This document shows, in pieces, positions 45,751 to 58,626 of a stretch of DNA of 64,000 nt; within the stretch, counting starts at the first letter, position 1; each line of letters opens with the position of its first letter. The position numbers and the translations under genes are program-made. The notes below the pieces were generated by a model, which was not told the origin of the DNA, did no database searches, and worked only from the letters and a program-made list of their open reading frames with translations. The stretch is from Ptiloglossa arizonensis (lineage: Eukaryota; Arthropoda; Insecta; Hymenoptera; Colletidae): NCBI RefSeq assembly GCF_051014685.1, contig NW_027478396.1:372001-436000 (forward strand), read 5' to 3'.

Positions 45751-48560
45751 GCTTGATCGTTTCTCCGTTTATTTCTCTGTTTCTCCGTTTCTTTCTTCGT
45801 TTCTCCGTTTCTTTCTTCGTTTCTCCGTTTCTTTCTTCGTTTCTCCGTTTCTTTCTTCGTTTCTCCGTTTATTTCTTTGTTTCTCCATTTATTTCTCCGT
45901 TTCTTCCTTCGTTTCTCCGTTTGCTTGTTCGTTTGTCCGTTTATTTCTTCGTTTCTCCATTTATTTCTCCGTTTCTCCGTTTCTTTCTTCGTTTCTCCGT
46001 TTCTTTGTTCGTTTCTGCGTTTATTTCTTCGCTTCTCCGTTTCTTTGTTCGTTTCTCCGTTTATTTCTTCGTTTCTGCATTTATTTCTCCGTTTCTCCGT
46101 TTCTTTCTTCGTTACTCCGGTTCTTTCTTCGTTTCTCCGTTTCTTTCTTCGTTTCTCCGTTTCTTTCTTCGTTTCTCCGTTTCTTTCTTCATTTCTCCGT
46201 TTCTTTGTTCGCTTCTCCGTTTATTTCTTCGCTTCTCCGTTTCTTTGTTCGTTTCTCAGTTTATTTCTTCGTTTCTCCATTTATTTCTCCGTTTCTCCAT
46301 TTCTTTCTTCGTTACTCCGGTTCTTTCTTCGTTTCTCCGTTTCTTCCTTCGTTTCTCCGTTTCTTCCTTCGTTTCTCCGTTTCTTTGTTCGTTTCTGCGT
46401 TTATTTCTTCGTTTCTCCATTTATTTCCCCGTTTCTTCGTTTCTTTCTTCGTTGCTCCGTTTCTCTCATCGTATCTCCGTTTCTTTCTTCGTTTCTCCGT
46501 TTCTTTCTTCGTTTCTCCGTTTCTTTCTTCGATTCTCCGTTTCTTTCTTCGATTCTCCGTTTCTTTCTTCGTTTCTCCGTTTCTTTCTTCGTATCTCCGT
46601 TTCTTTGCTCGTTTCTTCGTTTCTTTCTTCGTTTCTTCATTTCTTTCTTCGTTTCTCAGTTTCTTTCTTTGTTTCTCCGTTTGCTTGTTCGTTTCTACAT
46701 TTATTTCTTCGTTTCTCCATTTATTTCACCGTTTCTCCGTATCTTTCTTCGTTTCTACGTTTCTTTGTTCGTTTCTGCGTTTCTTTCTTCCTTACACCGG
46801 TTCTTTCTTCGTTTCTCCGTTTCTTTCTTCGTTTCACCGTTTCTTTCTTCGTTTCTCCGTTTCTTTCTTCGTTTCTCCTTTTCTTTGTTCGTTTCTCCGT
46901 TTCTTTCATCGTTTCTCCGTTTCTTTCTTCGTTTCTCCGTTTCTTTCTTCGTTTCTCCGTTTCTTTCTGCATTCTCCGTTTCTTTGTTCGCTTCTCCGTT
47001 TCTTTCTTCGTTTCTCCGTTTCTTTCTCCATTCTCCGTTTCTTTGTTCGCTTCTCCGTTTCTTTCTTCGTTTCTCCGTTTCTTTCATCGTTTCTCCGTTT
47101 CTTCCTTCGTTTCTCCTTTTCTTTCTTCGTTTCTCCGTTTCTTTCTCCATTCTCCGTTTCTTTGTTCGCTTCTCCGTTTCTTTCTTCGTTTCTCCGTTTC
47201 TTTCCTCGTTTCTCCGTTTCTTTCTTCGTTTCTCCGTTTCTTTCTTCGCTTCTCCGTTTCTTTGTTCGTTTCTCCGTTTATTTCTTCGTTTCTCCATTTA
47301 TTTCTCCGTTTCTCCGTTTCTTTCTTCGTTACTCCGGTTCTTTCTTCGTTTCTCCGTTTCTTTCTTCGTTTCTCTGTTTCTTTCTTCGTTTCTCCGTTTC
47401 TTTCTTCGTTTCTCCGTTTCTTTCATCGTTTCTCCGTTTCTTTATTTGTTTCACCGTTTCTTTCTTCGTTTCTCCGTTTCTTTCTTCATTTCTCCGTTTC
47501 TTTGTTCGCTTGTCCGTTTCTTTCTTCGTTTCTCCGTTTCTTTCCTCGTTTCTCCGTTTGTTTCTTCGTTTCTCCGTTTCTTTCTTCGTTTCTTCGTTTC
47601 TTTCTTCGTTTCTCCGTTTCTTTCTTCGTTTCTTCGTTTCTTTCTTCGTTTCTCCGTTTCCTTGTTTGTTTCTCCGTTTATTTCTCCGTTTCTCCGTTTC
47701 TTTCTTCGTTTCTCCGTTTCCTTGTTCGTTTCTCCGTTTATTTCTTCGTTTCTCCATTTATTTCTCCGTTTCTTTCTTCGCTTCTCCGTTTCTTTGTTCG
47801 TTTCTCCGTTTATTTCTTCGTTTCTCCATTTATTTCTCCGTTTCTTTCTTCGTTTCTCCGTTTCTTTCTTCGTTTCTCCGTTTCTTTGTTCGTTTCTCCG
47901 TTTCTTTCTTCGTTTCTCCGTTTCTTTCTTCGTTTCGCCGTTTCTTTCTTCGTTTCTCCTTTTCTTTGTTCGTTTCTCCGTTTCTTTCTTCGTTTCTCCG
48001 TTTCTTTCTTCGTTTCTCCGTTTCTTTCTGCATTCTCCGTTTCTTTGTTCGCTTCTCCGTTTCTTTCTTCGTTTCTCCGTTTCTTTCTCCATTCTCCGTT
48101 TCTTTGTTCGCTTCTCCGTTTCTTTCTTCGTTTCTCCGTTTCTTTCATCGTTTCTCCGTTTCTTCCTTCGTTTCTCCTTTTCTTTCTTCGTTTCTCCGTT
48201 TCTTTCTCCATTCTCCGTTTCTTTGTTCGCTTCTCCGTTTCTTTCTTCGTTTCTCCGTTTCTTTCCTCGTTTCTCCGTTTCTTTCTTCGTTTCTCCGTTT
48301 CTTTCTTCGCTTCTCCGTTTCTTTGTTCGTTTCTCCGTTTATTTCTTCGTTTCTCCATTTATTTCTCCGTTTCTCCGTTTCTTTCTTCGTTACTCCGGTT
48401 CTTTCTTCGTTTCTCCGTTTCTTTCTTCGTTTCTCTGTTTCTTTCTTCGTTTCTCCGTTTCTTTCTTCGTTTCTCCGTTTCTTTCATCGTTTCTCCGTTT
48501 CTTTATTTGTTTCACCGTTTCTTTCTTCGTTTCTCCGTTTCTTCCTTCGTTTCTCCGTTT
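45751..48560 (+). repeat. 2.8-kb family, unit G1 (2810 bp)
   Basis: Delimited by the GCTTGATCGT element at 45751 and at 48561. It contains the GTTGCTCC, CTTCCTTACACCGG, CTTTCTGCATTCTCC and CTTTCTCCATTCTCC markers. It also holds an internal repeat: about 46870-47480 resembles 47951-48541 at an offset of 1081 bp, changing to 1061 bp where the second copy lacks one CTTTCATCG monomer. Confidence 0.87.
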
Positions 48561-51500
48561 GCTTGATCGTTTCTCCGTTTATTTCTCTGTTTCTCCGTTT
48601 CTTTCTTCGTTTCTCCGTTTCTTTCTTCGTTTCTCCGTTTCTTTCTTCGTTTCTCCGTTTCTTTCTTCGTTTCTCCGTTTATTTCTTTGTTTCTCCATTT
48701 ATTTCTCCGTTTCTTCCTTCGTTTCTCCGTTTGCTTGTTCGTTTGTCCGTTTATTTCTTCGTTTCTCCATTTATTTCTCCGTTTCTCCGTTTCTTTCTTC
48801 GTTTCTCCGTTTCTTTGTTCGTTTCTGCGTTTATTTCTTCGCTTCTCCGTTTCTTTGTTCGTTTCTCCGTTTATTTCTTCGTTTCTGCATTTATTTCTCC
48901 GTTTCTCCGTTTCTTTCTTCGTTACTCCGGTTCTTTCTTCGTTTCTCCGTTTCTTTCTTCGTTTCTCCGTTTCTTTCTTCGTTTCTCCGTTTCTTTCTTC
49001 ATTTCTCCGTTTCTTTGTTCGCTTCTCCGTTTATTTCTTCGCTTCTCCGTTTCTTTGTTCGTTTCTCCGTTTATTTCTTCGTTTCTCCATTTATTTCTCC
49101 GTTTCTCCATTTCTTTCTTCGTTACTCCGGTTCTTTCTTCGTTTCTCCGTTTCTTCCTTCGTTTCTCCGTTTCTTCCTTCGTTTCTCCGTTTCTTTGTTC
49201 GTTTCTGCGTTTATTTCTTCGTTTCTCCATTTATTTCCCCGTTTCTTCGTTTCTTTCTTCGTTGCTCCGTTTCTCTCATCGTATCTCCGTTTCTTTCTTC
49301 GTTTCTCCGTTTCTTTCTTCGTTTCTCCGTTTCTTTCTTCGATTCTCCGTTTCTTTCTTCGATTCTCCGTTTCTTTCTTCGTTTCTCCGTTTCTTTCTTC
49401 GTATCTCCGTTTCTTTGCTCGTTTCTTCGTTTCTTTCTTCGTTTCTTCATTTCTTTCTTCGTTTCTCAGTTTCTTTCTTTGTTTCTCCGTTTGCTTGTTC
49501 GTTTCTACATTTATTTCTTCGTTTCTCCATTTATTTCACCGTTTCTCCGTATCTTTCTTCGTTTCTACGTTTCTTTGTTCGTTTCTGCGTTTCTTTCTTC
49601 CTTACACCGGTTCTTTCTTCGTTTCTCCGTTTCTTTCTTCGTTTCACCGTTTCTTTCTTCGTTTCTCCGTTTCTTTCTTCGTTTCTCCTTTTCTTTGTTC
49701 GTTTCTCCGTTTCTTTCATCGTTTCTCCGTTTCTTTCATCGTTTCTCCGTTTCTTTCTTCGTTTCTCCGTTTCTTTCTTCGTTTCTCCGTTTCTTTCTGC
49801 ATTCTCCGTTTCTTTGTTCGCTTCTCCGTTTCTTTCTTCGTTTCTCCGTTTCTTTCTCCATTCTCCGTTTCTTTGTTCGCTTCTCCGTTTCTTTCTTCGT
49901 TTCTCCGTTTCTTTCATCGTTTCTCCGTTTCTTCCTTCGTTTCTCCTTTTCTTTCTTCGTTTCTCCGTTTCTTTCTCCATTCTCCGTTTCTTTGTTCGCT
50001 TCTCCGTTTCTTTCTTCGTTTCTCCGTTTCTTTCCTCGTTTCTCCGTTTCTTTCTTCGTTTCTCCGTTTCTTTCTTCGCTTCTCCGTTTCTTTGTTCGTT
50101 TCTCCGTTTATTTCTTCGTTTCTCCATTTATTTCTCCGTTTCTCCGTTTCTTTCTTCGTTACTCCGGTTCTTTCTTCGTTTCTCCGTTTCTTTCTTCGTT
50201 TCTCTGTCTCTTTCTTCGTTTCTCCGTTTCTTTCTTCGTTTCTCCGTTTCTTTCATCGTTTCTCCGTTTCTTTATTTGTTTCACCGTTTCTTTCTTCGTT
50301 TCTCCGTTTCTTTCTTCATTTCTCCGTTTCTTTGTTCGCTTGTCCGTTTCTTTCTTCGTTTCTCCGTTTCTTTCCTCGTTTCTCCGTTTGTTTCTTCGTT
50401 TCTCCGTTTCTTTCTTCGTTTCTTCGTTTCTTTCTTCGTTTCTCCGTTTCTTTCTTCGTTTCTTCGTTTCTTTCTTCGTTTCTCCGTTTCCTTGTTTGTT
50501 TCTCCGTTTATTTCTCCGTTTCTCCGTTTCTTTCTTCGTTTCTCCGTTTCCTTGTTCGTTTCTCCGTTTCTTTCATCGTTTCTCCGTTTCTTCCTTCGTT
50601 TCTCCTTTTCTTTCTTCGTTTCTCCGTTTCTTTCTTCGTTTCTCCTTTTCTTTGTTCGTTTCTCCGTTTCTTTCATCGTTTCTCCGTTTCTTTCTTCGTT
50701 TCTCCGTTTCTTTCTTCGTTTCTCCGTTTCTTTCTTCATTTCTCCGTTTCTTTGTTCGCTTGTCCGTTTCTTTCTTCGTTTCTCCGTTTCTTTCCTCGTT
50801 TCTCCGTTTGTTTCTTCGTTTCTCCGTTTCTTTCTTCGTTTCTTCGTTTCTTTCTTCGTTTCTCCGTTTCTTTCTTCGTTTCTTCGTTTCTTTCTTCGTT
50901 TCTCCGTTTCCTTGTTTGTTTCTCCGTTTATTTCTCCGTTTCTCCGTTTCTTTCTTCGTTTCTCCGTTTCCTTGTTCGTTTCTCCGTTTATTTCTTCGTT
51001 TCTTCATTTATTTCTCCGTTTCTTTCTTCGCTTCTCCGTTTCTTTGTTCGTTTCTCCGTTTATTTCTTCGTTTCTCCATTTATTTCTCCGTTTCTTTCTT
51101 CGTTTCTCCGTTTCTTTGTTCGTTTCTCCGTTTCTTTGTTCGTTTCTCCGTTTCTTTCTTCGTTTCTCCGTTTCTTTCTTCGTTTCGCCGTTTCTTTCTT
51201 CGTTTCTCCGTTTCTTTGTTCGTTTCTCTGTTTCTTTGTTCGTTTCTCCGTTTCTTTCTCCGTTTCTCGGTTTATATCTTCGTTTCTCCATTTATTTCTA
51301 CATTTCTCCGTTTCTTTCTTCGTTTCTCCGTTTCTTTCTTCGTTTCTTCGTTTCTTTCTTCGTTTCTCCGTTTCTTTCTTCGTTTCTTCGTTTCTTTCTT
51401 CGTTTCTCCGTTTTCTTGTTCGTTTCTCCGTTTATTTCTCCGTTTCTCCGTTTCTTTCTTCGTTTCTCCGTTTCCTTGTTCGTTTCTCCATTTATTTCTT

Positions 51501-52129
51501 CGTTTCTCCATTTATTTCTCCGTTTCTTTCTTCGTTTCTCCGTTTCTTTGTTCGCTTCTCCGTTTCTTTCTTCGTTTCTCCGTTTCTTCGTTCGTTTCAT
51601 CGTTTCTCCGTTTCTCCGTTTCTCCGTTTGTCGGTTTATTCCTTCGTTTCTCCATTTATTTCTCCGATTCTCCGTTTCTTTCTTCGTTTCTTCGTTTCTT
51701 TCATCGTTACTCCGTTTCTTTCTTCGTTTCTCCGTTTCTTTCTTCGTTTCTCCGTTTCTTTCTTCGTTTCTCCGTTTATTTCTTTGTTTCTCCATTTATT
51801 TCTCCGCTTCTTCCTTCGTTTCTCCGTTTGCTTGTTCGTTTCTCCGTTTATTTCTTCGTTCCTCCATTTATTTCTCCGTTTCTCCGTTTCTTTCTTCGTT
51901 TCTCCGTTTCTTTGTTCGTTTCTCCGTTTCTTTCTTCGTTTCTCCGTTTCTTTCTTCGTTTCGCCGTTTCTTTCTTCGTTTCTCCGTTTCTTTGTTCGTT
52001 TCTCTGTTTCTTTGTTCGTTTCTCCGTTTCTTTCTCCGTTTCTCGGTTTATTTCTTCGTTTCTCCATTTATTTCTACATTTCTCCGTTTCTTTCTTCGTT
52101 TCTCCGTTTCTTCCTTCGTTTCTCCGTTT
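48561..52129 (+). repeat. 2.8-kb family, unit G2 (3569 bp)
   Basis: Starts at the second GCTTGATCGT and ends at the third (52130). It matches G1 at 2810 bp, then 2830 bp, because the GTTTCTTTCATCG monomer is doubled at 49711-49750. Its right part departs from G1, gains a further copy of the CTTTCATCG and CTTGTTTG block, and ends with a copy of 44640-45750. Confidence 0.85.
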
Positions 52130-52400
52130 GCTTGATCGTTTCTCCGTTTATTTCTCTGTTTCTCCGTTTCTTTCTTCGTTTCTCCGTTTCTTTCTTCGTT
52201 TCTCCGTTTCTTTCTTCGTTTCTCCGTTTCTTTCTTCGTTTCTCCGTTTATTTCTTTGTTTCTCCATTTATTTCTCCGTTTCTTCCTTCGTTTCTCCGTT
52301 TGCTTGTTCGTTTGTCCGTTTATTTCTTCGTTTCTCCATTTATTTCTCCGTTTCTCCGTTTCTTTCTTCGTTTCTCCGTTTCTTTGTTCGTTTCTCCGTT
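52130..52400 (+). repeat. 2.8-kb family, truncated unit G3
   Basis: Third occurrence of the GCTTGATCGT start. It matches 45751-46010 and 48561-48820 through GTTTGTCCGTTTATTTC, then departs at about 52400, where G1 and G2 read GTTTCTGCG. Confidence 0.83.
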
Positions 52401-55020
52401 TCTTTCTTCGTTTCTCCGTTTCTTTCTTCGTTTCGCCGTTTCTTTCTTCGTTTCTCCGTTTCTTTGTTCGTTTCTCTGTTTCCTTGTTCGTTTCTCCGTT
52501 TATTTCTTCGTTTCTCCATTTATTTCTACGTTTCTTTGTTCGTTTCTCCGTTTCTTTGTTCGTTTCTTCGTTTCTTCCTTCGTTTCTTCATTTCTTTCTT
52601 CGTTTCTCCGTTTCTTTCTTCGTTTCTCCGTTTGCTGGTTCGTTTCTCCATGTATTTCTTCGTTTCTCCATTTATTTCACCGTTTCTCCGTATCTTTCTT
52701 CGTTTCTCCGTTTCTTTGTTCGTTTCTCCGTTTCTTTCTTCGTTTCTCCGTTTCTTTCTCCATTCTCCGTTTCTTTGTTCGCTTCTCCGTTTCTTTCTTC
52801 GTTTCTCCGTTTCTTTCCTCGTTTCTCCGTTTCTTTCTTCGTTTCTACGTTTCTTTCTTCGCTTCTCCGTTTCTTTGTTCGTTTCTCCGTTTATTTCTTC
52901 GTTTCTCCATTTATTTCTCCGTTTCTTTCTTCGTTTCTCCGTTTCTTTGTTCGTTTCTCCGTTTCTTTGTTCGTTTCTCCGTTTCTTTGTTCGTTTCTCC
53001 GTTTCTTTCTTCGTTTCTCCGTTTCTTCGTTCGTTTCATCGTTACTCCGTTTCTTTCTTCGTTTCTCCGTTTCTTTCTTCGTTTCTCCGTTTCTTTCTTC
53101 GTTTCGCCGTTTCTTTCTTCGTTTCTCCGTTTCTTTGTTCGTTTCTCCGTTTCTTTCTTCGTTTCTCCGTTTCTTTCTCCATTCTCCGTTTCTTTGTTCG
53201 CTTCTCCGTTTCTTTCTTCGTTTCTCCGTTTCTTTCCTCGTTTCTCCGTTTCTTTCTTCGTTTCTCCGTTTCTTTCTTCGCTTCTCCGTTTCTTTGTTCG
53301 TTTCTCCGTTTATTTCTTCGTTTCTCCATTTATTTCTCCGTTTCTTTCTTCGTTTCTCCGTTTCTTTCTTCGTTTCTCCGTTTCTTTCTACGTTTCTCCG
53401 TTTCCTTGTTCGTTTCTCCGTTTATTTCTTCGTTTCTCCATTTATTTCTCCGTTTCTTTCTTCGTTTCTCCGTTTCTTTGTTCGTTTCTCCGTTTCTTTC
53501 TTCGTTTCTCCGTTTCTTCGTTCGTTTCATCGTTTCTCCGTTTCTCCGTTTGTCGGTTTATTCCTTCGCTTCTCCATTTATTTCTCCGATTCTCCGTTTC
53601 TTTCTTCGTTTCTTCGTTTCTTTCATCGTTACTCCGTTTCTTTCTTCGTTTCTCCGTTTCTTTCTCCATTCTCCGTTTCTTTGTTCGCTTCTCCGTTTCT
53701 TTCTTCGTTTCTCCGTTTCTTTCCTCGTTTCTCCGTTTCTTTCTTCGTTTCTCCGTTTCTTTCTCCATTCTCCGTTTCTTTGTTCGCTTCTCCGTTTCTT
53801 TCTTCGTTTCTCCGTTTATTTCTCCGTTTCTCCATTTCTTTCTTCGTTTCTCCGTTTCTTTCTTCGTTTCTCCGTTTATTTCTTTGTTTCTCCATTTTTT
53901 TCTCCGTTTCTTCCTTCGTTTCTCCGTTTGCTTGTTCGTTTCTCCGTTTATTTCTTCGTTTCTCCATTTATTTCTCAGTTTCTCCGTTTCTTTGTTCGTT
54001 TCTCCGTTTCTTTGTTCGTTTCTCCGTTTCTTTCTTCGTTTCTCCGTTTCTTTCTTCGTTTCGCCGTTTCTTTCTTCGTTTCTCCGTTTCTTTGTTCGTT
54101 TCTCTGTTTCTTTGTTCGTTTCTCCGTTTCTTTCTCCGTTTCTCGGTTTATTTCTTCGTTTCTCCATTTATTTCTTCGTTACTCCATTTATTTCACCGTT
54201 TCTCCATATCTTTCTTCGTTTCTACGTTTCGTTGTTCGTTTCTGCGTTTCTTTCTTCGTTACTCCGGTTCTTTCTTCGTTTCTCCGTTTCTTTCTTCGTT
54301 TCTCCGTTTCTTTCTTCGTTTCTCCGTTTCTTTGTTCGTTTCTCCGTTGCTTTCATCGTTTCTCCGTTTCTTTCTTCGTTTCTCCGTTTCTTTCCTCGTT
54401 TCTCCGTTTCTTTCTACGTTTCTCCGTTTCTTTCTTCGCTTCTCCGTTTCTTTGTTCGTTTCTCCGTTTATTTCTTCGTTTCTCCATTTATTTCTCTGTT
54501 TCTCCGTTTCTTTCTTCGTTACTCCGGTTCTTTCTTCGTTTCTCCGTCTCTTTCTTCGTTTCTCCGTTTCTTTCTTCGTTTCTCCGTTTCTTTCTTCGTT
54601 TCTCCGTTTCTTTCTTCGTTTCTCCGTTTCTTTGTTCGTTTCTCCGTTTCTTTCATCGTTTCTCCGTTTCTTTCTTCGTTTCTCCGTTTCTTTCTTCGTT
54701 TCTCCGTTTCTTTCTTCATTTCTCCGTTTCTTTGTTCGCTTCTCCGTTTCTTTCTTCGTTTCTCCGTTCCTTTCTTCGTTTCTCCGTTTCTTTGTTCGTT
54801 TCTCCGTTTCTTTTTTCGTTTCTTCGTTTCTTTCTTCGTTTCTCCGTTTATTTCTTCGTTTCTCCATTTATTTCTCCGTTTCTCCGTTTCTTTGTTGGTT
54901 TCTCCGTTCCTTTCTCCGTTTCTCCATTTCTTTCTTCGATTCTCCGTTTCTTTCTTCGTTTCTCCGTTTCCTGGTTCGTTTCTCCGTTTATTTCTTCGTA
55001 TCTCCATTTATTTCTCCGTT

Positions 55021-55100
55021 TCTCCGTTTCTTTCTTCGTTTCGCCGTTTCTTTCTTTGTTTCTCCGTTTCTTTCTTCGTTTCGCCGTTTCTTTCTTTGTT
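55021..55100 (+). repeat. Exact 40-bp tandem duplication
   Basis: Bases 55021-55060 and 55061-55100 are identical. Each joins an ordinary monomer to a TTTCGCCGTTTCTTTCTTTG monomer. Confidence 0.88.
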
Positions 55101-55700
55101 TCTCCGTTTCTTTCTTCGTTTCTCCGTTTCCTTGTACGTTTCTCTGTTTATTTCTTCGTTTCTCCATTTATTTCTCCGTTTCATTCTTCGTTTCTCCGTT
55201 TCTTTGTTCGTTTCTCCGTTTCTTTGTTCGTTTCTCGTTTCTTTGTTCGTTTCTCCTTTTCTTTCTGCGTTTCATCGCTTCTTTCTTCGTTCCTCCGTTT
55301 CTTTCTTCGTTTCTCCGTTTCTTTCCTCGTTTCTCCGTTTCTTTCTTCGTTTCTCCGTTTCTTTCTTCGTTTCTCCGTTTCCTTGTTCGTTTCTCCGTTT
55401 ATTTCTTCGTTTCACCATTCATTTCTCCGTTTCTTTCTTCGTTTCTCTGTTTCCTCGTTCGTTTCTCCGTTTCTTCCTTCGTTTCTCCGTTTCTTTGTTC
55501 GTTTCTGCGTTTATTTCTTCGTTTCTCCATTTATTTCACCGTTTCCCCGTATCTTTCTTCGTTTCTACGTTTCTTTGTTCGTTTCTGCGTTTCTTTCTTC
55601 GTTACTCCGGTTCTTTCTTCGTTTCTCCGTTTTTTTCTTCGTTCCTCCGTTTCTCTCTTCGTTTCTCCGTTTCTTTCTTCGTTTCTCCGTTTCTTTGTTC

Positions 55701-55945
55701 GTTCCTCCGTTTATTTCTTCGTTTCTCCATTTATTTCTCCGTTTCTCCGATTCTTTCTTCGTTACTCCGTTTCTTTCTTCGTTTCTCCGTTTCTTTCTTC
55801 GTTTCTCCGTTTCTTTCTTCATTTCTCCGTTTCTTTGTTCGTTTCTCCGTTTCTTTCTTCGCTTCTCCGTTTCTTTGTTCGTTCCTCCGTTTATTTCTTC
55901 GTTTCTCCATTTATTTCTCCGTTTCTCCGATTCTTTCTTCGTTAC
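55701..55945 (+). repeat. Local duplication with 180-bp offset
   Basis: The ordered variants CGTTCCTCCGTTTATTTC, CCATTTATTTCTCC, CTCCGATTC and CGTTACTCC at 55701-55765 recur at 55881-55945. The copies differ after GTTACTCC: the first continues with GTTTC and the second with GGTTC. Confidence 0.83.
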
Positions 55946-57774
55946 TCCGGTTCTTTCTTCGTTTCTCCGTTTCTTTCTTCGTTTCTCCGTTTCTTTCTTC
56001 GTTTCTCCGTTTCTTGCTTCGTTTCTCCGTTTCTTCCTTCGTTTCTCCGTTTCTTTGTTCGTTTCTGCGTTTATTTCTTCGTTTCTCCATTTATTTCACC
56101 GTTTCTCCGTATCTTTCTTCGTTTCTCCGTTTCTTTCTTCGTTTCTCCGTTTCTTTCTTCGATTCACCGTTTCTTTCCACGTTTCTGGGTTTCTTTCTTC
56201 GTTTCTCCGTTTCTTTCTTCGTTTCTCCGTTTCTTTCTTCGTTTCTCCGTTTCTTTCTTCGTTTCTCCGTTTCTTTCTTCGTTTCTCCGTTTCATTCTTC
56301 GTTTCTTTCTTCGTTTCTTCATTTCTTTCTTCGTTTCTTCGTTTCTTTCTTCGTTTCTCTGTTTCCTCCTTCGTTTCTCCGTTTCTTTCTTCGTTTCTCC
56401 GCTTATTTCTTCGTTTCTCCGTTTCTTTCTTCGTTTCTCCGTTTCTTTCTTCGTTTCTCTGTTTCCTCCTTCGTTACTCCGTTTCTTCCTTCGTTTCTCC
56501 GTTTCTTTCTTCGTTTCTCCGTTTATTTCTTCGTTTCTCCGTTTCTTTCTTCATTTCTCCGTTTCCTTGTTCGCTTCTCCGTTTCTTTCTTCGTTTCTCC
56601 GTTTCTTTCTTCGTATCTCCGTTTCTTTGTTCGTTTCTTCGTTTCTTTCTTCGTTTCTTCATTTCTTTCTTCGTTTCTCAGTTTCTTTCTTCGTTTCTCC
56701 GTTTCTTTGTTCATTTCTCCGTTTCTTTGTTCGTTTCTCCGTTTCTTTGTTCGTTTCTCCGTTTCTTTGTTCGTTTCTCCGTTTCTTTCTTTGTTTCTCC
56801 GTTTCTTTCGTCATTTCTCCGTTTATTTCTTCGTTTCGCCGTTTCTTTCTCCGTTTCTTTGTTCGATTCTCCGTTTCTTTGTTTGTTTCTCCGTTTCTTT
56901 GTTCTTTTCTCCGTTTCTTTGTTCGTTTCTACGTTTCTTTCATCTTTTCTCCGATTCTTTCTTCGTTTCTCCGTATATGTCTTCGTCTCTTCATTTATTT
57001 CCCCGTTTCTCCGTTTCTTTGTTCGTTTCTCCGTTTCTTTGTTCGTTTCTCCGTTTCGTTGTTCGTTTCTCGGTTTCTTTCTTCGTTTCTCCGTTTCTTT
57101 CTTTGTTTCTCCGTTTCTTTCGTCATTTCTCCGTTATTTCTTCGTTTCGCCGTTTCTTTCTTCGTTTCTCCGTTTCTTTCTTCGTTTCTCCGTTTATATC
57201 TTCGTTTCTCCATTTATTTCTCCGTTTCTTTCTTCGTTTCTTTCTTCGTTTCTCCGTTTCTTTGTTCGTTTCTCCGTTTCTTTCTTCGTTTCTCCGTTTA
57301 TATCTTCGTTTCTCCATTTATTTCTCCGTTTCTTTCTTCGTTTCTCCGTTTCTTTGTTCGTTTCTGCGTTTCTTTGTTCGTTTCTCCGTTTCTTTCTTCG
57401 TTTCTCGGTTTATTTCTTCGTTTCTCCAATTATTTCTCCGTTTCTTACTTCGTTTCTCCCTTTCTTTCTCCGTTTCTCCGTTTATTTCTTCGTTTCTCCA
57501 TCTATTTCTCCGTTTCTTTGTTCGTTTCTCCGTTTCTTTGTTTGTTTCTCCGTTTCTTTGTTCTTTTCTCCGTTTCTTTGTTCGTTTCTACGTTTCTTTT
57601 TTCGTTTCTCCGTTTCTTTGTTCGTTTCTCCGTTTATTTCTTCGTTTCTCCGTTTCATTCTTCGTTTTTGCGTTTCATTTTTCGTTTCTCCGTTTCTTTG
57701 TTCGTTTCTCCGTTTCTTTGTTCGTTTCTCCGTTTCTTTCTTCGTTTCTTCGTTTCTTTCTTCGTTTCTCCGCT

Positions 57775-58626
57775 TATTTCTTCGTTTCTCCGTTTCTTTC
57801 TTCGTTTCTCCGTTTCTTTCTTCGTTTTTCCATTTATTTCTCCGTTCCTCCGTTTCTTTCTTCGATTCTCCGTTTCTTCCTTCATTTCTCCGATTCTTTC
57901 TTCGTTTCTCCGTTTCTTTCTTCGTTTCTCCGTTTCTTTCTTCGTTTCTCGGTTTATTTCTTCGTTTCTCCAAATATTTCTCCGTTTCTTACTTCGTTTC
58001 TCCCTTTCTTTCTTCGTTTCTCCGTTTCTTTCTTCATTTCTCCGTTTCTTTCTTCGTTTCTCCGTTTCTTTCTTCGTTTCTCCGTTTCTTTCTTCGTTTC
58101 TCCGTTTATTTCTTCGTTTCTCCGTTTCTTTGTTCGTTTCTCCGTTTCTTTGTTCGTTTCTCCGTTTCTTTCTTCCTTTCTCCGTTTCTTTCTTCATTTC
58201 TCCGTTTCTTTCTTCGTCTCTCCGTTTCTTTCTTCGTTTCTCCGTTTCTTTCTTCGTTTCTCCGTTTCTTTCTTCATTTCTCCGTTTCTTTCTTCGTTTC
58301 TCCGTTTCTCCGTTTCTTTCTTCGTTTCTCCGTTTATTTCTTCGTTTCTCCATTTATTTCTCCGTTTCTTTGTTCGTTTCTCCGGTTCCTTCTTCGTTTC
58401 TCCGTTTCCCCGTTTCTTTCTTCGTTTCTCCGTTTATTTCTTCGTTTCTCCATTTATTTCTCCGTTTCTTTGTTCGTTTCTCCGTTTCTTTGTTTGTTTC
58501 TCCGTTTCTTTGTTCTCTTCTCCGTTTCTTTGTTCGTTTCTCCGTTTCTTTGTTCGTTTCTCCGTTGCTTTCTTCGTTTCTCCGTTTCTTTCTTTGTTTC
58601 ACCGTTTCTTTCGTCATTTCTCCGTT
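57775..58626 (+). repeat. 852-bp tandem unit, copy 1
   Basis: Matches the next 852 bp head to tail. Shared markers are TTTTTCCATTTATTTC, CGTTCCTCC, TTCCTTCATTTCTCC, CTCCAAATATTTC, CTTACTTCG, CTTCCTTTCTCC, CCGGTTCCTTC and TTTCCCCG. The period is not a whole number of monomers (42 x 20 + 12), so it includes net 12-bp phase shifts. Confidence 0.92.

Larger units (their letters stand above)
52401..57774 (+). repeat. Mixed-monomer segment
   Basis: About 5.4 kb of the same satellite without a long co-linear copy that I could find. It holds the last TTTGTCGG module of the window (gtcgg at 53552), several CTTTCTCCATTCTCC elements (about 52756-53780) and short local duplications. At about 56.8 kb the monomer population shifts to the right-end types, with TTTGTTCTTTTCTCC, TATATGTCTTCG and TTTCGTCATTTC. 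No gene. Confidence 0.75.
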
